A stretch of 64,000 nt of DNA. Origin: Paracoccaceae bacterium (lineage in GTDB: Bacteria > Pseudomonadota > Alphaproteobacteria > Rhodobacterales > Rhodobacteraceae). The stretch covers positions 419,384 to 483,383 of the forward strand of contig WKFK01000012.1 in assembly GCA_014872815.1 (NCBI GenBank). The letters run 5' to 3'. A program made the position numbers and the translations under genes. The notes beneath the pieces were generated by a model that had not been told where the DNA came from, did no database searches, and was given only the letters and a program-made list of their open reading frames with translations. Of the stretch, positions 28,497-37,431 are shown piece by piece. Numbering within the stretch: the first letter of the stretch is position 1; every line of letters begins with the position of its first letter.

Positions 28497-29852
28497 ATGA
28501 GCATCGCACTTGTCATCCTAGCCGCGGGCAAAGGCACACGGATGAATTCTGACCTACCGAAGGTCCTTCATCCCATCGCAAACGCGCCAATGCTGGTTCA
28601 CGCCATGCAAGCAGGCGCCGCCTTGTCGCCCTCCCGAACCGTGGTTGTGGCCGGTCATGGATTTGACGCGGTGCAAGCCGCAGCCAAAGAGTTTGACGAA
28701 AACGTCATTGTGGTGGAGCAGAAAGAGCAAAATGGCACAGCGCATGCAGTTGATGTCTGCCGCGAAGCGCTGCAGGATTTTGATGGCGATGTGATTGTCC
28801 TCTTTGGGGACACTCCATTTGTCAGTGCGCAAACACTTGAAAAAATGGTGGCGGCCAAAGCAGAAAATGCTGTCGTGGTGCTTGGTTTCGAAGCCACAGA
28901 CCCGGGGAAATACGGGCGCCTGATCATGTCCGGGACACAGCTCGAGCAAATCGTCGAGTTCGCTGACGCCTCTGACGAGGAGCGTGCTGTAACCTTCTGT
29001 AATTCGGGCGTGATGCTGGCCGATCGCGAGACACTGTTTTCCCTGATCAACGAGATCACCCCACAAAACGCGCAAGGGGAATACTATCTGACAGACGCAG
29101 TGGAATTGGCCCGCAAACGTGAGCTTGGTGTGACGGCTGTGTCATGTGACGAAAGCGAAACGCTTGGCATCAACTCGCGGGAACACTTGGCACAAGCGGA
29201 AGCTGTGTTTCAGGCAAATGCGCGTCTGGAATTGATGGAACTAGGCGTAACTTTGCAGCAACCAGAAACAGTGATGCTGTCGTTTGACACGGTGATAGGC
29301 CGTGACACGCTTATCGAACCAAACGTCTATTTTGGCCCCGGCGTTACTGTTGAATCCAGCACACGCATTCGTGCCTTCTCGCACCTGGAAGGCTGTCATG
29401 TTTCTCGTGGCGCAATTGTTGGCCCTTATGCCCGCTTGCGCCCTGGGGCGGAACTGTCCGAGAATGTGCACGTAGGTAACTTTGTAGAAATTAAAAACGC
29501 CGAAGTTGGCGAAGGAACCAAGGTCAATCACCTATCCTACATTGGCGACGCAACCTTGGGCGCGGGCACAAACATTGGCGCAGGTACCATAACCTGCAAC
29601 TACGATGGCGTGATGAAACATCACACAACCATCGGCGACAACGCCTTTATCGGGTCCAACACCATGCTGGTGGCACCGGTGAGCGTGGGCAACGAAGCGA
29701 TGACCGGCTCCGGTTCGGTGATCACCAAAGACGTTCCTGAAGCGGCACTAGCCATCGCACGCGCAGAGCAACAGACAAAACCTGGCGTCGCGCGCAAGTT
29801 GTTCGAAATCTTAAAAAAGAAAAAACAAAAACGCGCATTGGAGAGCAAATAA
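28497..29852 (+). CDS. glmU: Bifunctional UDP-GlcNAc pyrophosphorylase/GlcN-1-P acetyltransferase GlmU
   Basis: 451 residues. The uridylyltransferase domain starts with LAAGKGTRMNSDLPKVLHPI; a left-handed beta-helix acetyltransferase follows from about residue 230 (VYFGPGVTVESSTRIRAFSH, LRPGAELSENVHVGNFVEIK, GAGTITCNYDGVMKHHTTIG). The protein makes UDP-GlcNAc for peptidoglycan and LPS. It overlaps glmS by one base (TAATG), so the two consecutive pathway enzymes are coupled. AAAGAGAAATC before the ATG is a weak ribosome site. Confidence 0.96.
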   Translation: MSIALVILAAGKGTRMNSDLPKVLHPIANAPMLVHAMQAGAALSPSRTVVVAGHGFDAVQAAAKEFDENVIVVEQKEQNGTAHAVDVCREALQDFDGDVIVLFGDTPFVSAQTLEKMVAAKAENAVVVLGFEATDPGKYGRLIMSGTQLEQIVEFADASDEERAVTFCNSGVMLADRETLFSLINEITPQNAQGEYYLTDAVELARKRELGVTAVSCDESETLGINSREHLAQAEAVFQANARLELMELGVTLQQPETVMLSFDTVIGRDTLIEPNVYFGPGVTVESSTRIRAFSHLEGCHVSRGAIVGPYARLRPGAELSENVHVGNFVEIKNAEVGEGTKVNHLSYIGDATLGAGTNIGAGTITCNYDGVMKHHTTIGDNAFIGSNTMLVAPVSVGNEAMTGSGSVITKDVPEAALAIARAEQQTKPGVARKLFEILKKKKQKRALESK

Positions 29853-31675
29853 TGTGTGGAATTGTTGGGGTCCTTGGCAGCCACGAAGTCGCGCCAATTT
29901 TGGTGGAAGCCTTAAAACGGCTTGAATACCGCGGCTATGACAGCGCCGGCATCGCAACCGTCAATGACGGAATTCTGGATCGCCGTCGCGCGGTGGGCAA
30001 ACTTGTGAACCTCTCCGACCTGCTGGTGCATGAACCACTGCGTGGAAAATCCGGCATCGGCCACACACGCTGGGCTACCCACGGCGCACCAAGCGTGACC
30101 AACGCGCACCCGCACCAAGCAGGACCAGTGGCCGTTGTACACAACGGCATTGTCGAGAATTTCCGCGAGCTGCGTGCCGAGCTGGCAGATAAGGGCATCT
30201 CCTTCGTCACGGAAACCGATACAGAAACGATTGCTTTGATGGCGCAAAGCCACATACAGTCCGGCCTTCAACCCGTTGATGCCGCTCTCAAAACCATCTC
30301 CCAGCTTGAAGGTGCCTTTGCCTTGGCATTCTTGTTTGAGGGCGAGGAGGATCTGATCGTCGCAGCTCGGAAGGGCTCCCCGTTGGCCATCGGCCACGGG
30401 GATTGTGAGATGTTTGTCGGATCCGATGCAATCGCGCTCTCCCCGCTCACCGATCGCATTACCTACCTTGAGGAAGGCGACAGCGCCGTTGTTACGCGCA
30501 ACAGTCTTACCATTCGCGACCTTGACGGTTTCGAGGTTCAGCGAGAGTGTAAAACCATCAACATCGACCAAACTCAGGTCGACAAAGGTGGGCATAAGCA
30601 TTTCATGGCGAAAGAAATTGCCGAGCAACCCACAGTTTTGGGCGAAGCCATTCGCCATTACCTGCCAAATGACGGCACCGAAATCACTCTTCCCGGAGGC
30701 GACATCGATTTCGCCAAGGTGAACCGACTGATGATGGTCGCTTGCGGCACTGCCTCCTACGCCTGCCTTACCGCCAAATACTGGTTTGAACAAATCGCGG
30801 GCATACCCGTAGAAGTCGACGTGGCCTCCGAGTTCCGCTACCGCGAGCCTCCCATCACCGACGGAACGGTTGCGCTGTTTGTCTCCCAGTCTGGCGAGAC
30901 CGCAGACACGCTTGCAGCGTTGCGCTATTGCGCTGGAAAAGCTGAAAAAATTGTGTCCGTTGTGAACGTCGCAGAAAGCTCCATCGCCCGCGAAAGTGAT
31001 TTGGCTCTGCCAATTCTAGCGGGTGCGGAGATTGGCGTAGCTTCGACCAAAGCCTTCACTTGCCAATTGAGCGTTCTTCTTATCCTCGCCTTGAAAGCGG
31101 CCAACGACCGTGGGCGCCTCTCCTCCGAGGCACTGGAGGCGCATCTGTCTGACCTGCGTGCATTACCCGGACTGGTGAACCAAGCCTTGGGTTCCGAAAC
31201 TCAAATTGCACAGGTCGCCGCCAAGCTGGCAGAAGCGCGAGACATCCTGTTTTTGGGTCGTGGCCGTATGTTCCCCCTCGCGTTGGAAGGTGCACTAAAA
31301 CTCAAAGAAATCAGCTACATTCACGCCGAAGCTTATGCCTCTGGCGAACTCAAACACGGTCCAATTGCGCTCATCGACCAACATGTGCCTGTGGTGGTTC
31401 TGGCCCCGCATGATGAGCTTTACGACAAGTCGATTTCTAACATGCAGGAAGTGATGGCCCGCGCTGGCAAAGTGCTGCTCATAACAGACGGCCAAGGCCT
31501 GAAAGACGGGGCAGAAGGCACATGGGAAACAATCCAGATGCCGCAAGTGTCCGATATTCTGTCACCGATCCTCTACGCGGTTCCGGCCCAATTGCTGGCC
31601 TACCACACGGCGATTGCGAAGGGCACTGATGTGGACCAACCACGTAATCTCGCCAAATCCGTAACGGTGGAATGA
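29852..31675 (+). CDS. glmS: Glucosamine-6-phosphate synthase GlmS
   Basis: 607 residues. Cys2 (MCGIVGVLGSH) is the N-terminal glutaminase nucleophile; the glutamine site HTRWATHGAPS is present. Two SIS isomerase domains follow (FVSQSGETADTLAALRYC; GRGRMFPLALEGALKLKEIS), ending LAKSVTVE. It makes glucosamine-6-phosphate from fructose-6-phosphate and glutamine. It sits between glmU and an AlkD-type gene, with overlapping stop/start on both sides. Confidence 0.96.
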   Translation: MCGIVGVLGSHEVAPILVEALKRLEYRGYDSAGIATVNDGILDRRRAVGKLVNLSDLLVHEPLRGKSGIGHTRWATHGAPSVTNAHPHQAGPVAVVHNGIVENFRELRAELADKGISFVTETDTETIALMAQSHIQSGLQPVDAALKTISQLEGAFALAFLFEGEEDLIVAARKGSPLAIGHGDCEMFVGSDAIALSPLTDRITYLEEGDSAVVTRNSLTIRDLDGFEVQRECKTINIDQTQVDKGGHKHFMAKEIAEQPTVLGEAIRHYLPNDGTEITLPGGDIDFAKVNRLMMVACGTASYACLTAKYWFEQIAGIPVEVDVASEFRYREPPITDGTVALFVSQSGETADTLAALRYCAGKAEKIVSVVNVAESSIARESDLALPILAGAEIGVASTKAFTCQLSVLLILALKAANDRGRLSSEALEAHLSDLRALPGLVNQALGSETQIAQVAAKLAEARDILFLGRGRMFPLALEGALKLKEISYIHAEAYASGELKHGPIALIDQHVPVVVLAPHDELYDKSISNMQEVMARAGKVLLITDGQGLKDGAEGTWETIQMPQVSDILSPILYAVPAQLLAYHTAIAKGTDVDQPRNLAKSVTVE

Positions 31676-32364
31676 TGCAGCTTGAGGATGCTTTAGCCGC
31701 GCTTGAAGCGCTGATTGAACCCGGGCGCGCCGAAGGCATGGCCGCTTACCACAAACAATCGCGTCAAGTTGTGGGCATCCCGAACCCTGCGCTCAACGAC
31801 ATCACCAAGACCTGGCGGCAAACTCTTTCAGTGGAACAGCGCGTTCAACTTGCCTCCGAGCTGTGGCAGACTGACATATTTGAAGCCCGCATTGCCGCCT
31901 CAAAAGTTCTGACGCAGGCCCGCCTGCGCCCCGACGTAGAGGCTTGGAACCTGATTGCCAGTTGGACCACCGATTTTGACAGCTGGGCCATTGCGGACCA
32001 CGCCTGTATGGCTGGCCAAAAGCGTCTGATTGCTGATCCGACGCGACTGGACCAAGTGGAGACCTGGACAACATCCGAACACATGTGGACGCGCCGGGCA
32101 GCCTTGGTCATCACATTGCCTTGGACCAAACAAAACCACCCCAAGCCGGAAGAGTTGCAAGCGCGTGATCGCATTCTGGGTTGGGCCGCAAGCTATGTCC
32201 CTGACCACGCTTGGTTTATCCAAAAGGCGATCGGCTGGTGGTTGCGCGACCTGTCAAAGCACGACCCAGAACGCGTTCGCCTCTTTTTGGACAAGCACGC
32301 CGACGAGATGAAACCGTTTGCTGTGAAAGAAGCCAAAAGACATTTGAACTCACGTAAGGTCTAG
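31672..32364 (+). CDS. AlkD-type DNA alkylation repair protein
   Basis: 230 residues composed of helical HEAT-like repeats ([20 protein letters not shown], then [20 protein letters not shown] and [20 protein letters not shown]). The tryptophan-rich repeat faces and length match DNA glycosylases of the AlkC/AlkD superfamily, which excise bulky alkylated bases. It overlaps glmS by four bases (ATGA), so it is translated from the glmU-glmS transcript. No stretch marks it as pseudogenised. Confidence 0.85.
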   Translation: MMQLEDALAALEALIEPGRAEGMAAYHKQSRQVVGIPNPALNDITKTWRQTLSVEQRVQLASELWQTDIFEARIAASKVLTQARLRPDVEAWNLIASWTTDFDSWAIADHACMAGQKRLIADPTRLDQVETWTTSEHMWTRRAALVITLPWTKQNHPKPEELQARDRILGWAASYVPDHAWFIQKAIGWWLRDLSKHDPERVRLFLDKHADEMKPFAVKEAKRHLNSRKV

Positions 32365-32458
32365 AGTGCCTGCCGGACGTCTGACTTCACAAAGATGTTT
32401 TCCGACTACAACTTTAGGCGGCCTTGCCCATCTGGAATTTGACCACTACCAATGCAGT

Positions 32459-33463
32459 ATGACTGCACCATTGATCGATCCGTTTCACCGCGCCGTGTCT
32501 TATCTGCGTGTATCCGTCACAGACAGATGCGACTTCCGTTGTGTCTATTGCATGGCGGAGAACATGACGTTCCTTCCCAAAAAGGAACTGTTGACGCTCG
32601 AAGAACTGGATCGCATGTGCTCCACGTTTATCCGACTGGGTGTTGAAAAACTGCGCATTACCGGGGGAGAGCCTTTGGTGCGGCGCGATATCATGACCTT
32701 CTTCAAAGGCATGAAGCGACATCTGGACAGCGGCGCACTTAAGGAACTGACGCTGACGACCAATGGTTCTCAACTGGAGCGCTTCGCCGAAGAGCTATAT
32801 TCCTATGGCGTGCGGCGCGTGAACATCTCGATGGACACCATCGACGACAAAAAATTTGCCGACATCACCCGCTGGGGTCGTCTTGAGCAAGTGATGCGCG
32901 GTATCGACGCCGCACAGGCCGCGGGTCTGCGCATCAAGATCAACGCGGTTGCTCTGAAAGGCTTCAACGAGGACGAGCTCTTCACGTTGGCTGAGTGGTG
33001 CGCGGAGCGTGACATGGACATGACCTGGATTGAAGTTATGCCGATGGGGGATCTCGGTAACGAGGATCGCATCGACCAATATTGGTCACTTGATGATCTG
33101 CGCAGCCGACTGGCAGAGCGATATACGCTGACCGATCTTGCCGAACGCACCGGTGGGCCTGCACGTTATGTGCGCATAGAAGAAACAGGTCAAAAAATTG
33201 GCTTCATCACCCCGATGACTCACAACTTTTGCGAAAGCTGCAACCGTGTGCGCCTAACCTGCACCGGTCAGTTGTTCATGTGCTTGGGGCAAGAAGATAT
33301 GGCCGATCTGCGCGGCGCGCTACGCGGAAGCGAAAGTGACGCAGTCCTTGAAGATGCCATCCGGGCCGCCATTGCGCTGAAACCCAAAGGCCACGACTTT
33401 GACTACTCCCGGCAGGTCGTTGAAGGGCAAATGTCTCGACACATGAGCCACACTGGCGGCTGA
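32459..33463 (+). CDS. moaA: GTP 3',8-cyclase MoaA
   Basis: 334 residues, radical SAM. The N-terminal cluster motif [10 protein letters not shown] is C-x3-C-x2-C. The second 4Fe-4S site at the C-terminus is [19 protein letters not shown], and the protein ends in the conserved GG (SHTGG) needed for activity. It starts molybdopterin synthesis, the cofactor the CO dehydrogenase downstream in this window also needs. The ATG at 32459 is preferred over a GTG at 32366 that gives no family sequence. Confidence 0.95.
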   Translation: MTAPLIDPFHRAVSYLRVSVTDRCDFRCVYCMAENMTFLPKKELLTLEELDRMCSTFIRLGVEKLRITGGEPLVRRDIMTFFKGMKRHLDSGALKELTLTTNGSQLERFAEELYSYGVRRVNISMDTIDDKKFADITRWGRLEQVMRGIDAAQAAGLRIKINAVALKGFNEDELFTLAEWCAERDMDMTWIEVMPMGDLGNEDRIDQYWSLDDLRSRLAERYTLTDLAERTGGPARYVRIEETGQKIGFITPMTHNFCESCNRVRLTCTGQLFMCLGQEDMADLRGALRGSESDAVLEDAIRAAIALKPKGHDFDYSRQVVEGQMSRHMSHTGG

Positions 33464-33590
33464 CGACGAAATGTGGTCCTGCGCTATATGATGCTGAACT
33501 GCTGAACCACGCTTGCACCACAGATCCATGAGAACTCCGGCTCAGCACTCCAAAAGCAGTTCGTTCTAAGTGCTTTGGGTACAGTGAACC

Positions 33591-34421
33591 TTAAAACCCA
33601 GCTCGGTAAGCGCGTGGCGACACTCCCCGCACACGCTTGAAATCCCGACTGAAATGGAAAGGGTCTTGATAGCCGCTCTGAAGAGCCACCTGAGAGACCG
33701 GCAAATCGGTTGTACGCAATAGGTAGCTTGCCAAAACCATCCGTTCTTGACGAAGCCACCCCATAGGGCTCGAGCCTGTTTCCAATTTAAAACGCCTAAA
33801 CAGCTGAGATGGACTTAGACCGGATATTTTCGTGAATTCCGGGATACTCCACGCGCGATGCAGTTCCTTTCGGACTTGATTTACCACCTGGGATACCGCA
33901 GCCGACTGAGCGGAGTGCTGAAGACCTCCTCGCTTGCTCGAGACCATTGCAAGCATCGCCGAAACCAAGGCGTTCAAGCTGCCAGCATCGCTGGCTTGAG
34001 GTTCAGAGAGCTCATCGAAAACCGCTTGGAACAACGAACTCAGATCATCGCAATCGTTCACTACAGGCTTGCCATCGAACCCAAGTTGCAGGCGCAATGC
34101 ATCCAGCCCATGTCCAGAAACCGCGGCCCAAAGGTACAGCCATTTTTGGCCCTGCTCTGCGCCATGCGCATAGATTTGGGCTGTGTCGATCCACGCCAAA
34201 TCCCCCGGAACCGCCTCATGCGTTGACTGCCCAACGGTGATACGCCCCGCACCGCGAAGCGTTAGAATAAACACGTGTTCGTGGTAATTCTGACGCACCT
34301 CGCCATCTTCAGGCCGCGCGACTGTACGCCCTGCCACCGGAACGTAGTAGGGCCATATTTCAGCATTCGATGGCACTGAATTAAAAACTATCCGTGTGCT
34401 AGCGAACTCGGCAGACGACAC
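33591..34421 (-). CDS. AraC-family regulator
   Basis: 276 residues. The N-terminal AraC-type cupin (YHEHVFILTLRGAGRITVGQ) senses ligand, and the C-terminal double HTH (IPEFTKISGLSPSQLFRRFK, then VALQSGYQDPFHFSRDFKRV) binds DNA. It is the last gene of a P450-ferredoxin-regulator operon, seven bases after the ferredoxin gene. It probably controls that P450 operon and perhaps the divergent ABC transporter. Confidence 0.9.
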   Translation of the reverse strand: MSSAEFASTRIVFNSVPSNAEIWPYYVPVAGRTVARPEDGEVRQNYHEHVFILTLRGAGRITVGQSTHEAVPGDLAWIDTAQIYAHGAEQGQKWLYLWAAVSGHGLDALRLQLGFDGKPVVNDCDDLSSLFQAVFDELSEPQASDAGSLNALVSAMLAMVSSKRGGLQHSAQSAAVSQVVNQVRKELHRAWSIPEFTKISGLSPSQLFRRFKLETGSSPMGWLRQERMVLASYLLRTTDLPVSQVALQSGYQDPFHFSRDFKRVRGVSPRAYRAGF

Positions 34422-34427
34422 TCGGGG

Positions 34428-34748
34428 TTACACCTGAGTATCCGGCACATTTACCTCCATGCCCTGCATCTCTTTGGTGACCACCACCTGACAACTCAAA
34501 CGGCTGGTGGGCTGCGGATCAATCACAAACTCCAACATGTCAACTTCATCCGCTTCCGGCGCGGCCACGCGTTCGAACCACTCTTGAGGCAGCACACAAT
34601 GGCAAGTCCCGCAAGCGCAGGCACCGCCGCATTCCGCGGCAATCGCATCAACACCGGCATTCACAGCCGCTTGCATCAGCGAAGTGCCAGGCGATGCCTC
34701 TGCCTCTATCCGCGAGCCGTCAGCCTGCACAAAAGTCAACTTAATCAT
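34428..34748 (-). CDS. [2Fe-2S] ferredoxin partner of the P450
   Basis: 106 residues, adrenodoxin/putidaredoxin-like. Three cluster cysteines lie in CGGACACGTC (C-x5-C-x2-C), with the fourth in RLSCQVVV near the C-terminus. It is 15 bases downstream of the P450 gene, so it most likely carries electrons to that P450. No ferredoxin reductase is visible in the window. Confidence 0.92.
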   Translation of the reverse strand: MIKLTFVQADGSRIEAEASPGTSLMQAAVNAGVDAIAAECGGACACGTCHCVLPQEWFERVAAPEADEVDMLEFVIDPQPTSRLSCQVVVTKEMQGMEVNVPDTQV

Positions 34749-34763
34749 AGTCCCGTCCTGTTC

Positions 34764-36005
34764 TTACGCCCGTTTCCACTCAATGCGCAGCGCCTGAGGT
34801 CCGCGCACAGAAAGCCCGCGTTTGTACGCCACTTCTGTTTCCGTCAACACGATGTCGGAGAACCGCGCGTTGATCGTGGTGAAAATCACATCCATATCCA
34901 GACGCGCGAGGTGGTTACCTAGACAAAAATGCCCGCCACCGCCAAAAGCCATATGCCGGTTCGGCGTCCTGCCAACGTCAAATACATCTGGATTTTCAAA
35001 CCGCGCTGGATCGCGATTGGCCGCGCCGTAAAGTAACCCAAATCGCGTTCCAGCCGGGAACATCCTGCCACCAACCTCAGTGTCGTCCGTGGCAAACCGG
35101 TGAAAATACGGCAGTGGTGATTCAAAACGGAACATCTCCTGCACAGCCGTCTTCATCAACGTGCCATCGTCCCGTAGCTTTTGATGTTCAGCTGGATATC
35201 GCAGCAACGCGTGCATACCGCTGCCCAAGACATCAATCGTAGACCCATGCCCAGCCATCAGGATCAACATGGCCGTGGAGATGAGTTCGTCCTGGCTCAA
35301 CTGCCCGGCATCGCGGCGCGCGATCAAGCGACTGAGCAAATCTTCCTGCGGAGCTGCCTCACGGTCCGCTAACAGGTTAAGCAGGTACTCATAGAACTCC
35401 TTTGTCGCGAGTTCCGCGCGCGCCTTGTCCGCATCGTCCCGCCCTGGGTCAAAAAAACGGACCACTTCTTCAGACCAATGCCGCAATCTTGGCGCGTCTT
35501 CATCCGGGACACCCAATACCCGCCCAATAATATGCCCCGGCACATGCGCGGCAAAGTCACTAACAAAATCAATCTCATCCTGTTCGGATAACTCATCAAG
35601 CAACCCGTCGACAAAGGTCTGAATCGCGTCTCTCTGACGTGCAATCATCGCGGGCGTAAACTCACGAAACACCACCTTGCGCAAACGGTCGTGTGTCTCT
35701 CCCTCGCTTTCCAGCAAGTTCACCTGCACGTAGCGCTCGTGGAAGGGCATGTCGTGAAAGTTAATCGCGCGTTGCTGCGCCTTACGATCCGCCTCAGTGA
35801 TAAACGCTTCATTGTTGCGCAACATGGTTTTGTTGAGCGCGACCGCCTCAACGTCCGCCATCTTGGTCAGCATCCACGTATCTGCCTCTTCCCAATAGTA
35901 AGGCGCGTCCATCGCCCGCATCGCAGCATACACGTCGTATGGGTTTGCGGCGAAGGCCGCACTATGGGGATCCAAGACAAACTTGTTCGCTGGGTCAGGT
36001 GACAT
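34764..36005 (-). CDS. Cytochrome P450 (atypical I-helix)
   Basis: About 413 residues from the start at 36005. The heme ligand cysteine is in FGGGGHFCLG (F-x2-G-x3-C-x-G); ExxR appears as EMFR, followed by RFESPLPYFHR. The oxygen-activating helix reads AGHGST in place of the usual AGxE/DTT: the acid is glycine and the first threonine is serine. It probably oxidises a small organic substrate in the cytosol with the adjacent ferredoxin. The ATG at 36005 has a GAGGAAG ribosome site; 36035 is an in-frame alternative. Confidence 0.88.
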   Translation of the reverse strand: MSPDPANKFVLDPHSAAFAANPYDVYAAMRAMDAPYYWEEADTWMLTKMADVEAVALNKTMLRNNEAFITEADRKAQQRAINFHDMPFHERYVQVNLLESEGETHDRLRKVVFREFTPAMIARQRDAIQTFVDGLLDELSEQDEIDFVSDFAAHVPGHIIGRVLGVPDEDAPRLRHWSEEVVRFFDPGRDDADKARAELATKEFYEYLLNLLADREAAPQEDLLSRLIARRDAGQLSQDELISTAMLILMAGHGSTIDVLGSGMHALLRYPAEHQKLRDDGTLMKTAVQEMFRFESPLPYFHRFATDDTEVGGRMFPAGTRFGLLYGAANRDPARFENPDVFDVGRTPNRHMAFGGGGHFCLGNHLARLDMDVIFTTINARFSDIVLTETEVAYKRGLSVRGPQALRIEWKRA

Positions 36006-36049
36006 ATCTTCCTCGCGCAAATCGAAGCTGGACATTACTACCACCAAAC

Positions 36050-36080
36050 TCAAAGTAAATGCTCACAGTCATCAAAGTAA
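36050..36080. promoter_or_regulatory. Two 9-bp direct repeats 22 bp apart upstream of the P450 gene
   Basis: TCAAAGTAA occurs at 36050-36058 and again at 36072-36080, a perfect repeat with a 22-base period. The spacing is close to the two-turn direct repeats bound by AraC-type regulators, and the nearest such regulator is in this operon. The link is by position only. Confidence 0.4.
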
Positions 36081-36183
36081 TGGACAAAAGTCGCATCTAA
36101 TCCACGCAAACACCCACGCACGGAGCCCAGTCTTTCACCGACAAGCCGATGAAATCACAACCCAAAATTGTGAATTCTGAAAC

Positions 36184-36203
36184 TTTCGTAACGCGTGACG
36201 AAA
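36184..36203. promoter_or_regulatory. Near-perfect 20-bp palindrome upstream of the ABC transporter
   Basis: The arms TTTCGT and ACGAAA flank AACGCGTG; the whole element is symmetric except for one mismatched pair. It sits 79 bases before the solute-binding-protein start, beside a possible -35 (TTGACC at 36208). It is probably an operator for an unidentified regulator. Confidence 0.45.
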
Positions 36204-36281
36204 ATATTTGACCAAATGATACATTCCCCCCATGGTAGCGGCACCAAAACACCAAAGAAAAATCCCAGGGGGATATGTTCC

Positions 36282-37352
36282 ATGAAAAATCAATCATTTA
36301 AGCTGTCTGCGACCATTGCCGTTGCTGCCACTCTTGGCGCCGGTGCCGCGTCCGCGGACACTCTGCGTCTTTTGACCTGGGGCGGCTACGCGCCAGAAGA
36401 AGTTGTTGCCAAATTTGAAGCCGAAACCGGCCACACCGTTGAAGTGACCAAGTCCAACAACGAAGAGATGATCGCAAAGCTGCGCGCCACTGGCGGCGGT
36501 GGTTTTGACCTGGCTCAGCCCAGCCAGGACCGTATCGCAGGCCCTCAGGAAGAGTTCGGCATCTACAAGCCAATCGACCTGTCCAAGATTGACGCCTCCC
36601 TCTTCATCCCGTCCATGCTGGACGCAACCAAAGGCAACACCACCGTAGGTGGCGACGTCTACGGCGTGCCACATGTTTGGGGCACCTCCGGCCTGGTTGT
36701 CGACACGGCCAAAGCCTCCATGGTTCAGGACTACACCGACCTCTGCGCCTCTGACGTCGCAGGCAAAGTGTCCTACCGCCTGAAGCGCCCAACCCTGATC
36801 GGTTTTGCATATTCCATGGGGCTGGACCCGTTCGCAGCCTACGGCGACGCAGCTGCTTATGAAGACATCATGAAGCAGGTCGAAGCCAAGCTGATCGAAT
36901 GTAAAGCAGGCGTAAAAACCTACTGGGGTGGCGGCGACGAGTTGATGGGCCTGATGCGTTCCGGTGAGGTTGTAGCCTCCATGGCGTGGGACACCGGCGG
37001 ATGGAAGCTGAACGCTGACAACGCCGACATCACCTTTGTGGCACCAGCTTCTGGCGCACTGGGCTGGGTTGACACCTTCGTACTGCCAGCCAAAGGCAAA
37101 GCGGACGACGCGGCGTATGCGTGGATCAACTTCGTGATGCAGCCTGAAGTCGCGGCGATGATCACCGCAGCCGCAGGCAACTTCACCGCCTCCAAAGGCG
37201 CAGACGCTTTCGCAGCAGACGATCTGAAAGCCCGCTATCAGGCGTCCTTCCCAGCCGAAGCCATCGACAACATCAAGTGGTACCCACCAGTGCCAGCAGG
37301 CCTGGAAGCCATCGAAGGTGGCGTTCTGGATCGCGTTAAAGCGGCCAAGTAA
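36282..37352 (+). CDS. PotD/PotF-type periplasmic solute-binding protein
   Basis: 356 residues with a signal peptide (MKNQSFKLSATIAVAATL, then GAGAASA). The mature start DTLRLLTWGGYAPEEVVAKF and the DEYGVPHVW-like segment VYGVPHVWGTSGLVVDT are typical of polyamine-family binding proteins. The ligand could be putrescine, spermidine or another amine. The ATG at 36282 is preferred because it gives the signal peptide and follows AGGGGGAT; an earlier in-frame start does not. First gene of a four-gene ABC operon. Confidence 0.9.
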   Translation: MKNQSFKLSATIAVAATLGAGAASADTLRLLTWGGYAPEEVVAKFEAETGHTVEVTKSNNEEMIAKLRATGGGGFDLAQPSQDRIAGPQEEFGIYKPIDLSKIDASLFIPSMLDATKGNTTVGGDVYGVPHVWGTSGLVVDTAKASMVQDYTDLCASDVAGKVSYRLKRPTLIGFAYSMGLDPFAAYGDAAAYEDIMKQVEAKLIECKAGVKTYWGGGDELMGLMRSGEVVASMAWDTGGWKLNADNADITFVAPASGALGWVDTFVLPAKGKADDAAYAWINFVMQPEVAAMITAAAGNFTASKGADAFAADDLKARYQASFPAEAIDNIKWYPPVPAGLEAIEGGVLDRVKAAK

Positions 37353-37377
37353 GCCCTACCATTTTTGAAACAAAAAC

Positions 37378-37407
37378 AGCGTGTGCCCAAACCGGGCGCA
37401 CGCTTTT
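37378..37407 (+). terminator. Intra-operon hairpin between binding protein and ATPase genes
   Basis: An 11-bp stem (AGCGTGTGCCC / GGGCGCACGCT, one T-G pair) with an AAACC loop, followed by TTTT. It is probably a partial terminator or 3' mRNA-stabilising hairpin that keeps the binding-protein transcript in excess over the membrane components. Confidence 0.75.
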
Positions 37408-37431
37408 GACGACTTTAAAGGACCTCACCCA

